Assembly: GCF_007556815.1 (NCBI RefSeq)
Contig: NZ_CP041743.1
Span: 2,577,001-2,641,000 of the forward strand
DNA from: Paraburkholderia megapolitana
GTDB taxonomy: Bacteria > Pseudomonadota > Gammaproteobacteria > Burkholderiales > Burkholderiaceae
Direction of reading: 5' to 3'
Length of the DNA stretch: 64,000 nt
The notes below the pieces were generated by a model, which worked only from the letters and a program-made list of their open reading frames with translations, searched no databases and was not told the origin of the DNA. The first letter of the stretch is position 1, and the number at the start of each line of letters is the position of its first letter. The translations under genes and the position numbers were made by a program. Below, piece by piece: positions 8,962 through 17,709 of this stretch.

Positions 8962-10434
8962 TTAGCTTTGCTGTCGGCGCATTAACGCGCGCGCCGCGAC
9001 GGCTGCCTGCGGTCGGCCCATGTCGGCGGCGACGAAATGCGCGATCTGGCGATCGGCGAGGCCCACCGTGACGTAGTCGTTGGGTGCCTTGCTGGTGGGG
9101 CCGTCGGATGCCGAGTGATATTCGATGCGAAGTTGCGTCGCGGTGACGACGAGCCGTAGATAGCCGTAGTTGGTGTCGTCGTAGTTCTCGAGCACCACCA
9201 GATCGGTCGTCGCGGATTTCGCCTGCAACACCTGCGGCGCGCGGATCGCAGCCGCACCGCGCGCGGCGAGCTTGATCAGACCATGTCCGCCGTTGCCGCA
9301 GATGATGTACGGAATCTGCGTACCGTCGGCGTTACGCGTGCGCGTGAAGCGTTGATAGTTGTGTGCGTGGCCCGACAGGAACGCATGGGGCCATACGCCG
9401 TTGGCGCTGCACACCTGGTCGATCTGCGCGAGCATCGCGGAACTCGAACCATGACCGCCTGCGCAATACGGCGGGTGATGATCGGCGATCAGCAATGCGC
9501 CGGTAAATTTCTCGGCCTTCACGCGCTTTAACGCCGCGTCGAGAAACGCGAGCTGGCTATCCCCGATGTGCGGGTCCGAAATCACGCCGGGGTCTTCGAG
9601 CGTATTGCTATAGATCACCAGCACGCGCACGAACGGCGCTTCGAACGTGAAGAACACGCCGGGCTGGATCTGCGCGGTGCGCGACAGTCCGCCGGCTTCA
9701 GGCGTCACGGTGAAAGTCTGCGCGCAGAAGTTGCGCAGGTATGCCGCGAGACTGGTGGCGTGTGCTTCGGGCGACACCATGCCATCGTGGTTGCCCGCGC
9801 AGGCGAGAATTGGCGCCGGATAGTCGCGATACGGTTCGTAGAACTGGTCGTAGTAGTACTTGCCTTCGCCGAAGCTATACACGACATCGCCAAGCATCAA
9901 CGCGAACTGCGGGACTTCGGCGGGATTGGACTCGTTGAAGTCGGCGGTCAGCTTGTCGGCGACTTCGTTCTGGGTTGCCGGGCCCGTGGTATTGCCGCAA
10001 TCGCCGAGCGCATGAAACACGAGCTGCCCGGCCGCCGTGATCCTGTCGATCGCAGCCGTGTTGTCGCCGAGCACGCTCGTGAGCGACAACTGCGGCTCGA
10101 CGCCGCCGCGCGGTGCGGGGAACGGCAGCGGAAACAGCTTGTGCTCGGCGTTGAGCTTGTCGATTTCCTTGTACGCGGCATCGTCGGAGGGATGGACGAC
10201 GCGGAACACGGTGGGGTCGGCGGTCGGCTGCGGTTGAGCGAATACCGGCTGGTCGAGTACGCGTGCGGTGGGGGTGGCAGTGGCGGCGTGATCGGCGGGG
10301 CGTACGAACGACGGTGCCGGTTTGCGCGCTGCGACCTTGGTGCTGGGCGCTGTTTTTTTACGGTCTACTTTCTTGCTGCTTTCTTTCGGCTTGACCTTCG
10401 GGTTTCGCGGTTTCGATTCGGGCTTTGCCGGCAT
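8962..10434 (-). CDS. Metallophosphoesterase (calcineurin-like) with basic N-terminal extension
   Basis: A 490-residue protein. Residues 1-70 are Lys/Pro-rich and low in complexity. The phosphoesterase core carries the dimetal motifs in order: HALGDCGN (D-x-G in place of D-x-H), LMLGDVVY (GD), ACAGNHDG (GNHD), LIADHHPPY and FLSGHAHNYQRF (GHxH). This order suits a purple-acid-phosphatase-like hydrolase of phosphoesters. ATG 10434 is chosen because AAGGAG lies 6 bases upstream. No signal peptide is apparent, so the cationic N-terminus may bind nucleic acid or membrane. The neighbours give no pathway. Confidence 0.85.
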   Translation of the reverse strand: MPAKPESKPRNPKVKPKESSKKVDRKKTAPSTKVAARKPAPSFVRPADHAATATPTARVLDQPVFAQPQPTADPTVFRVVHPSDDAAYKEIDKLNAEHKLFPLPFPAPRGGVEPQLSLTSVLGDNTAAIDRITAAGQLVFHALGDCGNTTGPATQNEVADKLTADFNESNPAEVPQFALMLGDVVYSFGEGKYYYDQFYEPYRDYPAPILACAGNHDGMVSPEAHATSLAAYLRNFCAQTFTVTPEAGGLSRTAQIQPGVFFTFEAPFVRVLVIYSNTLEDPGVISDPHIGDSQLAFLDAALKRVKAEKFTGALLIADHHPPYCAGGHGSSSAMLAQIDQVCSANGVWPHAFLSGHAHNYQRFTRTRNADGTQIPYIICGNGGHGLIKLAARGAAAIRAPQVLQAKSATTDLVVLENYDDTNYGYLRLVVTATQLRIEYHSASDGPTSKAPNDYVTVGLADRQIAHFVAADMGRPQAAVAARALMRRQQS

Positions 10435-10629
10435 CAGCGTCTCCTTGGGGAATCGGTCGGGCAGAGGGCCAACCCGCACCCTGTCGTCATTGTTTCTTCG
10501 CAATCGACGAACGTTACGACAATCGCGTGGCGAAAAAGTGTCGCTGCAACCGAGGGTGCCTGCTAATCGATGCGATCTTATGCGCGATGAAGGTGGTCGC
10601 CCGATTCGCAGGCGGCACGACGAGGCGCG

Positions 10630-12024
10630 CTACCTTTCCTCGTGTAAACGAGGCCGCGTCAGGTTTCTTGCAAGCTGGTACGCGTGCAGTCTCAGTTCGG
10701 GAACGGCGATCGCTTCCCAATACCGGGCCTTGAGCATCGGACCGACGTAGAAGAGGCCCGGAATGGCTTCGTCGTGTGTACCGATTACCCGATAGTCATC
10801 GTCGACGAGCAAGCCGAGTTTTAACCGGTCCTGCTGTATCAGGCCCGTTTCTCTGAGCTGGGTGACGAGCGGTAAGGAAAGGGCGGATAGATCGTAGTTC
10901 GGGCCGGTGCAGTTGACGATTGCGCCGATGTCGAGACTCATCGCGTCTGCGTGATGCCGCTCCTTGATCTGGACACGCAGATTCGCTTCATGCAGAGCGA
11001 GCCCGGCGACTTGCCCCGCGATGCGCTCCACTTGCCCCGATTCGAGCAACCTCTCGAGGCGCCGCGTTGCCACAGGCGCGAGACGATGCCGATGAATATC
11101 CCAGTAGGCTGCGACGCCGCGTAATGAGCGGCGCTGTTCGGATTCCGGCAGCCCTTGCCACAGACGTGCGGCATGTGGCCGAAGCTCATTGATCACATCG
11201 CGCCAGTTGCCTCCATCGGCCTCTCTTCGCCTGGCCTCCTGACGCAACGCACGCGTGTAAGCGCGGATCGTGGGCGGCAGCCCGGCGAGATAGGTCGGGT
11301 AGTCCGAGGTGCAGGGCGGCGAGGGATGGAAACGATGACCGTGCGGCAACAGGCCACGTCGCGATAGCAGGATGACCTTGCGGGTCGTGTTGCAGCTGGT
11401 TAGCCTGAATAGCGCGTCGATGGCCGTGTGCCCGGTGCCCAGTATCACCACCGGCTTGGCGGGATCGAGGCTGTCGAGCGTAGCGAAATCCCATGGGTCG
11501 ACGACGTGTCGATAGAGTGCTTCCGGTACGGCCGCTGGCGGTCGCGGCGGAAAGTGTCCTAACGCCAGGACGACTTGCGTCGCGTGTAAAGACGCACCGC
11601 TTGCCAGTTCAATGCGGAACGCGTTGCCGGAAGCATCGGGAGAGACTGCGATTGCCTCGTCCGTGATTTTCTCGAGAACGCCCGGGTGATGCGTTTCGGC
11701 GCTTTCCATCGTGCTCTGCAGATACTCGCCATACAATCTGCGGGAAATAAACGATCCGGCATTCAGCGCGGGATCGATATGCTGGCACCAGGCGACGAAG
11801 TGATCGGGTTCGTCGACGAGTGCGCTCATATTGCCGGCGGGCACGTTCAGCAGGTGGTTGTCGTCGCGGGAACGATAGGCGAGACCACGTGCATGGATCG
11901 GAGCCTGCTCGATGAGCACGACGCGCAGATCGTGCGATTGACTGGAGCGAAGAACGTTGACCGCGGTCAGTGTGCCGCTGAACCCAGCCCCTATGATTGC
12001 GATCGTGCGTGTTTCTGACGGCAT
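10630..12024 (-). CDS. FAD/NAD(P)-binding protein
   Basis: A 464-residue flavoprotein of the FAD/NAD-binding_9 type. It opens with the dinucleotide motif TIAIIGAGFSGTLTAVNVL, followed by the NHLLNVPAGNMSAL segment, a second Rossmann-like motif (PVVILGTGHTAIDALF, residues 160-180) and IGAIVNCTGPNYDLS near the C-terminus. Proteins of this class oxidise or reduce small unknown substrates, and no pathway partner is visible. ATG 12024 is taken because the Rossmann motif begins at once after it; the longer frame back to 12330 has no family likeness. It is divergent from the hydrolase at 12142 across a 117-bp shared promoter region. Confidence 0.82.
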   Translation of the reverse strand: MPSETRTIAIIGAGFSGTLTAVNVLRSSQSHDLRVVLIEQAPIHARGLAYRSRDDNHLLNVPAGNMSALVDEPDHFVAWCQHIDPALNAGSFISRRLYGEYLQSTMESAETHHPGVLEKITDEAIAVSPDASGNAFRIELASGASLHATQVVLALGHFPPRPPAAVPEALYRHVVDPWDFATLDSLDPAKPVVILGTGHTAIDALFRLTSCNTTRKVILLSRRGLLPHGHRFHPSPPCTSDYPTYLAGLPPTIRAYTRALRQEARRREADGGNWRDVINELRPHAARLWQGLPESEQRRSLRGVAAYWDIHRHRLAPVATRRLERLLESGQVERIAGQVAGLALHEANLRVQIKERHHADAMSLDIGAIVNCTGPNYDLSALSLPLVTQLRETGLIQQDRLKLGLLVDDDYRVIGTHDEAIPGLFYVGPMLKARYWEAIAVPELRLHAYQLARNLTRPRLHEER

Positions 12025-12141
12025 GCGGTGCAAGAGTAAAAGGCTTGGGGCGTTAGCCGGATTTTGCACATCATACGGTAGTCGATATTGCGACTGCGAT
12101 AAGAACACGACATACGCCGCAGAGGCGTCAGGAGATGTCGC

Positions 12142-12966
12142 ATGAGCGAGAGCCTGCTTGAAGATGTCTATGTGGAGACCGTACTTGGACGCATCCGTCT
12201 GCGGGTGGGCGGTGACGGCCCGGTCATTCTTTTCTGGCCGAGCCTGCTCATGGATGGCGGCATGTGGCTCGACATTGCGCGGCGCTTGCAACCACATTAC
12301 AAGGTCGTGCTCGTCGATCCGCCAGGGCACGGTGGGAGTTCACCTCTCACGAGCGGTTTCGATTTTGCGTCGTGTGCGATCTGCCTGCGAGAAATCGTCG
12401 ATGCGCTACGACTGGACCGCGTGCATTACGTCGGCAATTCGTGGGGGGCGATGATCGGTGGGACGTTCGCGGCGCTTTATCCGGATCGCGTGGGCAGGCT
12501 CGTGCTGATGAACGGCACCGCTTCGCCGTGCGGTACCTGGCAGCGCATCGAATACGGCCTGCTGATTCGCATGGGTCTGCTATTGCGCGGTATCCGCGGC
12601 CCGCTGCGTGGAAGTGCAGAGAAAGCGTTTCTTGGACCGACGACCCGGGCGAGTCGTCCGGCGGTGGTGAGCGCGCTGCGCGAGACGTTGGCGCGGGTCG
12701 ATTTCCATTCGGTACGGTGGGCTGTGGAAAGTGTCGTGCCTCGCCGGCCCGACCAACGCACGTTGTATAAGGCCGTGCGGGCACCGGTGCTGGTCGTGGC
12801 GGGCGAGGAAGACGCGACCTTTCCCATCGATGAAACGCGTATGGCGGCGAACGCGATTCCTGGTGCGTCGTTTGTTGTGTTGAAAGGCGTTGCGCATCTT
12901 GCGGGCTTTGAGAGCCCAGGTGAAGTGAGTGAACTGATAGATGGATTCATTCGGGCGACGCCCTGA
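12142..12966 (+). CDS. Alpha/beta-fold hydrolase
   Basis: A 274-residue soluble hydrolase. The oxyanion region is FWPSLLMDGGMW, followed by VVLVDPPGHGGSSP. The nucleophile elbow is GNSWGA (Ser near residue 101). The catalytic acid is probably the Asp in VVAGEEDATFP and the base the His in GVAHLAGFE. AGGAG lies 7 bases before ATG 12142. The substrate (ester, lactone or C-C cleavage) cannot be told from sequence. It is divergent from the FAD protein, so the two may share control. Confidence 0.88.
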   Translation: MSESLLEDVYVETVLGRIRLRVGGDGPVILFWPSLLMDGGMWLDIARRLQPHYKVVLVDPPGHGGSSPLTSGFDFASCAICLREIVDALRLDRVHYVGNSWGAMIGGTFAALYPDRVGRLVLMNGTASPCGTWQRIEYGLLIRMGLLLRGIRGPLRGSAEKAFLGPTTRASRPAVVSALRETLARVDFHSVRWAVESVVPRRPDQRTLYKAVRAPVLVVAGEEDATFPIDETRMAANAIPGASFVVLKGVAHLAGFESPGEVSELIDGFIRATP

Positions 12967-13099
12967 TGTCGATCGGGCCTTCTCGCCGTGCCCGATATCG
13001 AATCGAAACACTTCATTGGGCACAATAGCGAATGCCGCCCGCTGATTCGAGGCGGCCGTATTGCAGCGGAAGAAGGGCACCTTATTCTTACGGACATCT

Positions 13100-13945
13100 A
13101 TGCTCGACTCGACAGCGGTGTGGCTAACGTACGGCTCCGCGTTTGCGTTGGTGCTCTTTATGACGCTGGTATGGCGCGCGGTGCATGAGCGGAGGGTTTG
13201 GCGCGTCGGCTCGACGATGAAAATCGAGAGGATCTCGGCCTACAAGATGGCGTTGATCAGCGGCGGCGGGTCGCGGGTTGCGCTGACGGGCGTGGTGCGG
13301 CTGATCGGGCGCAAGATTCTGGTGCCGGGTGTCGCCGGCGTCCTCACCGCGAACCGCACATCCGACGATGAACTCGACGAGGTCGAACGTCACGTCGTGG
13401 ACGCCGCGAAAACGCCGTCCATGCTCAAAGAACTGCTGATACGACTCGAGTCGCTGCTCAAACAAAAAAAGGTAATTGCGCAGATGCGCGGCGAGCTGAT
13501 CGCGGTCGGCTACATGCGAGCGTTTTGGTCGCGAACGTGGTGGATGCACTACCTGGCAAACATGCTGCCGTTCGCGTTGTTGCTGGCCGCAGAAGCCTGT
13601 GGTGTTGCATACCTTGGGCGGTCGATGACGACGGAGACCGGAGGTGTCGCCGGCCTCGCAACGGCCGCGGACGCGCAGGATCTGTTGCAGGAGTTTATCG
13701 GGTGGTCTTTCCTGGCCATGCTTGTCGTTGCGTTGCCGGGACGTGTCACGCCGTTGGGACGCTACATTGTCTGGTCGGCGACGCAGCATCACCCGGACTT
13801 CAAGACCGCGCGTGCCGATCGCGGCGACGCTATCGACATCAAGATGCTCGGTCAGTCGGTCGCGTTGTACGGACAGGATGCGTTGGCGGGTAGTGACATG
13901 GCATGGATTCCGGCGCTGATGGCGCAGACCAATAATTCCGATTGA
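13100..13945 (+). CDS. Unrecognised membrane protein
   Basis: A 281-residue protein that I do not recognise with certainty. Hydrophobic segments are visible at residues 8-24 (VWLTYGSAFALVLFMTLVW), around 153-172 (YLANMLPFALLLAAEACGVA) and around 205-220 (FIGWSFLAMLVVALPG), with a charged cytosolic stretch (residues 85-135) rich in Glu and Lys between them. ATG 13100 is chosen over the TTG at 13061 because the first membrane helix follows directly. The MDR reductase gene follows after 50 bp. A distant relation to other large membrane proteins is possible but unproven. Confidence 0.6.
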   Translation: MLDSTAVWLTYGSAFALVLFMTLVWRAVHERRVWRVGSTMKIERISAYKMALISGGGSRVALTGVVRLIGRKILVPGVAGVLTANRTSDDELDEVERHVVDAAKTPSMLKELLIRLESLLKQKKVIAQMRGELIAVGYMRAFWSRTWWMHYLANMLPFALLLAAEACGVAYLGRSMTTETGGVAGLATAADAQDLLQEFIGWSFLAMLVVALPGRVTPLGRYIVWSATQHHPDFKTARADRGDAIDIKMLGQSVALYGQDALAGSDMAWIPALMAQTNNSD

Positions 13946-13995
13946 GCGTGTCGGCATGCTGTGCCGACGACCATCGCTCCACGATGAGGACACCA

Positions 13996-14997
13996 ATGGC
14001 AGCCACGTATCGCGCGATCATGCTGACAAAAGCCGGCGGCCCCGAGTCTCTGCAGGCGGTGGAGCTGCCGGTCGAGGCACCCGCCCAGGGACAGTTGCGC
14101 GTGCGCATTCGTGCCGCCGGAGTCGGTTCAACCGATCTGATCATGCTGGCCGGCCAGTATCTCTATGCGCCACCGTTTCCCTTCGTGCCGGGCTATGAGA
14201 TTGCAGGCGTCGTCGATGCGATCGGCGACGGTGTGAGCGGTTTCGAAATCGGTCAGAGGGTCGCGGCGCTGACCGTGCACGGTGGCTTCGGCGAAGTGCT
14301 GGTGCGCGCCGCCGCCGATTTTGTACCCATTCCCGACGGGGTCTCCGATGTCGACGCGGCCGCGGTGATACTCAACTACGTGACGGCCTGGCAAATGATC
14401 CATCGCGTGGCGCGAGTGAGCGCGGGTCAGACCGCGCTGGTGACCGGAGCGGCAGGCGGTGTCGGCAGCGCGTTGTTGCAGTTGCTGCGATTGGCCGGAG
14501 TCAAGGCCTATGGCGCTGCATCGGCGGGCAAGCACGGCACGGTGAGCGCGCTTGGCGCGATTCCGCTCGATTACCGCGCAGGGCCGCTCGATCGCCTCGT
14601 CCGTGCGCTCGAGCCAGCCGGCGTCGACCATGTGTTCGACGCGGTGGGTGGGGCCAGCATCGGCCCGTGCATCGGCGCTGCGCGTCGCGGCGGAAACGTC
14701 GTCGGCTTCGGATTCATGGCCGTCAGCGGCAAGCTCGCGACCGCGCGCATGTTCGCTAATCTCTTTGTCGGGGCGCGTCTGCGCGGGCGGCGTGGCACGT
14801 TCTACGGCATCACTGCGTTGTATCGCAAGAACCGCAAGCCGTTTCATGAAGATCTGCCGAAGATCTTCGAGTTAGTCGCCACGCGGCGGATCGATCCGCT
14901 GGTCAGCGCAACGTTTGCGCTGTTCGAAGCAAGGCGGGCGATCGAGTTGCTGGCAACCGGTACCGTGCAGGGCAAGCTCGTGCTGACCAACGCTTAA
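13996..14997 (+). CDS. Zinc-independent MDR-family NAD(P)H:quinone oxidoreductase-like protein
   Basis: A 333-residue medium-chain dehydrogenase/reductase. The GroES-like part (residues 20-130) includes RIRAAGVGSTDLIMLAGQY and PFVPGYEIAGVVD. The Rossmann NADPH site is ALVTGAAGGVGSALLQLLRL. The Cys and His zinc ligands of alcohol dehydrogenases are missing, which fits the quinone reductase (QOR) group. ATG 13996 follows GAGG with 6 bases between them; earlier starts at 13942 and 13984 are less well placed. It probably reduces quinones or enones in the cytosol with NADPH. Confidence 0.87.
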   Translation: MAATYRAIMLTKAGGPESLQAVELPVEAPAQGQLRVRIRAAGVGSTDLIMLAGQYLYAPPFPFVPGYEIAGVVDAIGDGVSGFEIGQRVAALTVHGGFGEVLVRAAADFVPIPDGVSDVDAAAVILNYVTAWQMIHRVARVSAGQTALVTGAAGGVGSALLQLLRLAGVKAYGAASAGKHGTVSALGAIPLDYRAGPLDRLVRALEPAGVDHVFDAVGGASIGPCIGAARRGGNVVGFGFMAVSGKLATARMFANLFVGARLRGRRGTFYGITALYRKNRKPFHEDLPKIFELVATRRIDPLVSATFALFEARRAIELLATGTVQGKLVLTNA

Positions 14998-15004
14998 CCC
15001 TCGC

Positions 15005-15102
15005 TATCCCTCCGCTTCAGTCTGCCCGCTCTCCCAATACACGTTGAGCCCCATCAACGATGTCAGCGTTTGCGCGGCCTCTTTCATCTGCGTGCCGACT
15101 TC
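15005..15102 (-). repeat. Left copy of iclR 3'-end direct repeat (gene remnant)
   Basis: 98 bp match 21591-21688 with 5 mismatches (about 95 percent). Read on the minus strand it encodes the last residues of the IclR protein (MKEAAQTLTSLMGLNVYWES and on to the stop at 15004-15006). Four of the five differences are synonymous and one changes Arg to Gln. The frame upstream of the repeat (to 15327) does not resemble an IclR protein, so this is only a tail fragment. Confidence 0.9.
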
Positions 15103-15589
15103 GTTACTCACCTGCGTCAGCGGTTCACCGATGCAGCGAACAAACTCGACGACGGATTTCCAGGCAAACGCGAGCACGTCACGCTCGACCAGAAGGGCAG
15201 CCCGGTTCTGCGCAAGAACGCGAGCATATCCAGTGGCTTCTTGTCCCTCAGTTGCAACGAATCGCACGGGAGCCTCGTCGCTGCCGAAATTATCTGCGCA
15301 AGGGATGCGCCGTGGTCGGTCCGGCAAGCGACTTTATCTCACAAATGAGAATGAGTCGCATTCATTGACGTGCTTATTTTCGACCGCTATGCTTGCTTCA
15401 CAGGGTTGATTGAAGACCTTGAAGTCGTTCTTTGCTGCTTGTGAATTTAGGATAGAGCGTGTTAAGTACTTTCGATCAGATCTGGTTTCAAAAGCGTTTA
15501 TTTGAAGCACTCCCGTGGGAAATCGGACTGCTATCGGTGGCAATGAATCTCTCTCACACCGGATCGCATCATCTGGGAATCATATAAAA
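15103..15589. other. Non-coding or degenerate region ahead of the microcin genes
   Basis: About 490 bp without a convincing gene. The first 240 bp are GC-rich with short open frames on both strands that match nothing I recognise and may be a decayed gene. From about 15360 the composition turns AT-rich and probably holds the promoter for the immunity and microcin genes. Confidence 0.5.
15343..15366. promoter_or_regulatory. Possible Fur-box-like palindrome
   Basis: The sequence AAATGAGAATGAGTCGCATT and the bases after it contain two AATGAG hexamers and an inverted GAATG-N5-CATTC arrangement, reminiscent of a Fur site. It lies 225-250 bp before the candidate immunity gene. Iron control of microcin genes is known in enterobacteria, but the match here is partial. 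Confidence 0.3.
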
Positions 15590-15970
15590 ATGAACGAAAA
15601 AATATCAAAGGCATATTCTTTATTTGAAAGTCGAGGCGGAAAGAAATGGGATTATCCTATATTGCTCCCCCTGTGGAAGATTGGCATAGATATTCCACCG
15701 CTTGTTTTCCTGGCACCAGTTAAAGTATTTTTAATCGGATTTTCGTACTTTTTCTTGTTCGTCACAATAGCATTTTATTTTATCTTTGAAGAATCACTTT
15801 TGAGGAATGATTTTTGGAAGGCAACAATTCCCAGATGTTTTATTGGAAGCGTTATTTTTGGTGCCGTTATGGCGTTGATAATTAACAGAGACAGGAGGGC
15901 AAAAAAACTACCGACATGGGATGAGTTTGAAATTTCACAATGTGATCGACATCAACGGGGTGAAAAATGA
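15590..15970 (+). CDS. Small membrane protein resembling DUF6404; candidate microcin immunity protein
   Basis: A 126-residue AT-rich protein with hydrophobic segments at about residues 40-60 (VFLAPVKVFLIGFSYFFLFV), 60-70 and 83-100, and a C-terminal KKLPTWDEFE motif. The pattern 'W-x-lGI-x-iPP' then helices and 'LP-x-W-x-EF' resembles the DUF6404 family. It overlaps the peptide gene by 4 bp (ATGA) and precedes it in one operon, the typical place for an inner-membrane immunity protein. ATG 15590 is chosen; the longer frame from 15515 has a GC-richer, unlike prefix. The immunity role is inferred from position and topology, not shown. Confidence 0.65.
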   Translation: MNEKISKAYSLFESRGGKKWDYPILLPLWKIGIDIPPLVFLAPVKVFLIGFSYFFLFVTIAFYFIFEESLLRNDFWKATIPRCFIGSVIFGAVMALIINRDRRAKKLPTWDEFEISQCDRHQRGEK

Positions 15971-16269
15971 GGATTTTGGAAAAAAGCGAAATTGAAATTA
16001 TTTCTGGCGCGGGGGCTCCTTCGTATGCTGATGCAGCCTTGGCCATCGGTAAAGGCGCGGCAACCGGAGCGGCTTTGGGCCGATTTTTAGGCCCGTGGGG
16101 AACAGTTGTTGGCTCAGCAGCGGGGGCTGGAATCGCAGCATCTAAGGTATTACCGGTGACACCTCCTCCCGCATATCCAGCTGGTGGGCCAACCGGAATT
16201 GGATCTTGGGGCTACAGCCACGACCGCAGGATGCCTGAGTTGCCACAGCCATCAGATCGGCAGCCGTAA
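15967..16269 (+). CDS. Candidate class II microcin precursor with double-glycine-type leader
   Basis: A 100-residue peptide precursor. The leader MRILEKSEIEIISGA fits the double-glycine pattern at every key place if cleaved after Ala15: Leu at -12, Glu at -8, Ile at -7, Ile at -4, Gly at -2 and Ala at -1. The core (residues 16-100) has a Gly/Ala-rich helix with repeated small-residue spacing (GKGAATGAALGRFLGPWG, then GSAAGAG), like the glycine-zipper segments of pore-forming microcins, and ends in a Pro/Gly-rich tail. There are no Cys residues. It overlaps the upstream membrane protein and is followed by its own predicted C39 peptidase exporter. The target and activity are unknown. Confidence 0.8.
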   Translation: MRILEKSEIEIISGAGAPSYADAALAIGKGAATGAALGRFLGPWGTVVGSAAGAGIAASKVLPVTPPPAYPAGGPTGIGSWGYSHDRRMPELPQPSDRQP

Positions 16270-16322
16270 TTTGAAGGCTGGAATTTTCGTAATCGCGGTT
16301 GTGGCGGTTTCGTTGTCGCTTG

Positions 16323-16353
16323 ATCTTGCCGGAGGGAAGCCCTCCGGCAAGAT
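16323..16353 (+). terminator. Strong intercistronic hairpin between microcin and exporter genes
   Basis: A perfect 14-bp stem (ATCTTGCCGGAGGG and CCCTCCGGCAAGAT) with a 3-base loop. No T run follows, so it is more likely a transcript-stabilising or attenuating hairpin than a full terminator. It would let the precursor mRNA outnumber the exporter mRNA. Confidence 0.6.
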
Positions 16354-16421
16354 GATCAGCAGGTCGCTTCCAGATCGCCCACTTGACGCGTGTATTTTGT
16401 CTTTGGCCGCTCATTACAAGA

Positions 16422-17696
16422 ATGTCTTTTCGGCACTCCATATTTCGAAGCGAAGCACTGCAATCGCAGTGTGTAGGTGCGTACAGCGAAATCATTCTGA
16501 TCCGTCCGGTATCGTTCGCGTTCCTGACCGCGTCAGCAGTCTGCATGGCGTTCGCCGTCGGGCTGTTCTTCGCATTCGGCAGCTATACGCGCCGCGCGAC
16601 GGTCGAGGGCGTTCTGGTACCCGACACCGGACTTGTCAAGGTCTACGCACGAGAGTCCGGCGTGGTGATGAAGAAGGCTGTGACCGAAGGACGATATGTC
16701 ACACGCGGACAGGTGCTCTATGCGATCTCCACAGATCTGCAGAGCGCGGCAGAAGGCCAGACGCAGGCCATCGTTATAGCGCAGGCGCGCCAACGCAAGG
16801 CGTCCCTGCAGGATGAAATAGCGAAGACACGCCTGCTGCAACAGGACGAGCGCGAGACACTACAGGCCCGGATCGCGAACCTGCGCGCGGAGCTTGGGCG
16901 AATTGATGACCAGCTTACCGACCAGCGCACCCGCGCATCGATCGCAGCGGATGCGGCAACCCGCTACGAAGACCTTCTCGCGAAGGACTACATTTCGAAG
17001 GACCAGGCCCAGCAGCGGCAGTCCGATCTGCTCGACCAGCAGTCAAAGCTGAACGGCCTGCAGCGTGATCGCTCCAGCACATCGCAGGCATTAACAGAAG
17101 CCGTCAACAGTCTCGCCGGACTGTCACTCAAACAGCAGAACCAGCTCTCACAGATCGAACGCAGTGTCATTGATGTCGACCAGACCCTGGTGGAAAGCGA
17201 GGCAAGGCGCGAACTGGTCGTCACTGCTCCAGAGACTGGTATGGCGACGGCCGTGATCGCCGAACCCGGGCAGACGGTCGACAGCACACGTCCGCTCGTC
17301 AGCATCGTGCCCACCGGCGCGCAATGGCAAGCACATTTGTTCGTGCCGAGCGCTGCGGCAGGTTTCATTCGCGTGGGAGCTCCTGTGCTGATCCGCTATC
17401 AGGCGTACCCGTACCAGAAGTTCGGCCAGTACCAGGCGACCGTTCAGTCGATTACCAGCTCGGCGCTTTCGGCGGCCGAGCTTGCCGCTAGCGGCGGACC
17501 CGCGACCGGCTCGACCACCGGAAACAGCACGTTCTATCGCATTACAGCCGGCCTCAAGTCACAGACCGTAACCGCCTACGGCAAGCCGCAGTTCTTGCGG
17601 GCTGGCATGACGCTTCAAGCCGACGTGCTGCAGGAGCAGCGTCGCCTGTACGAATGGGTGCTCGAACCGCTTTACAGCCTGACCGGCAAACTCTGA
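16422..17696 (+). CDS. HlyD-family periplasmic adaptor of the peptide exporter
   Basis: A 424-residue membrane-fusion protein (CvaA-like). A short cytosolic N-terminus precedes one membrane helix (FAFLTASAVCMAFAVGLFFA). A beta-barrel/lipoyl half (YTRRATVEGVLVPDTGLVKV and VVMKKAVTEGRYVTRGQVLY) comes next, then a long coiled coil (residues 120-265), then the second lipoyl half (VTAPETGMATAVIAEPGQTV). It bridges the inner-membrane ABC exporter and the TolC-like channel. ATG 16422 is preferred over the upstream TTG at 16383. The C39 ABC gene starts 13 bp after the stop, so they form one operon. Confidence 0.92.
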   Translation: MSFRHSIFRSEALQSQCVGAYSEIILIRPVSFAFLTASAVCMAFAVGLFFAFGSYTRRATVEGVLVPDTGLVKVYARESGVVMKKAVTEGRYVTRGQVLYAISTDLQSAAEGQTQAIVIAQARQRKASLQDEIAKTRLLQQDERETLQARIANLRAELGRIDDQLTDQRTRASIAADAATRYEDLLAKDYISKDQAQQRQSDLLDQQSKLNGLQRDRSSTSQALTEAVNSLAGLSLKQQNQLSQIERSVIDVDQTLVESEARRELVVTAPETGMATAVIAEPGQTVDSTRPLVSIVPTGAQWQAHLFVPSAAAGFIRVGAPVLIRYQAYPYQKFGQYQATVQSITSSALSAAELAASGGPATGSTTGNSTFYRITAGLKSQTVTAYGKPQFLRAGMTLQADVLQEQRRLYEWVLEPLYSLTGKL

Positions 17697-17709
17697 TCAG
17701 TACCTGGAT

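Noticed and set aside
15070..15348. Short plus-strand ORFs just after the left repeat
   Set aside because: None has a plausible ribosome-binding site or recognisable domain; the region may be a decayed gene, so it is noted only as non-coding.
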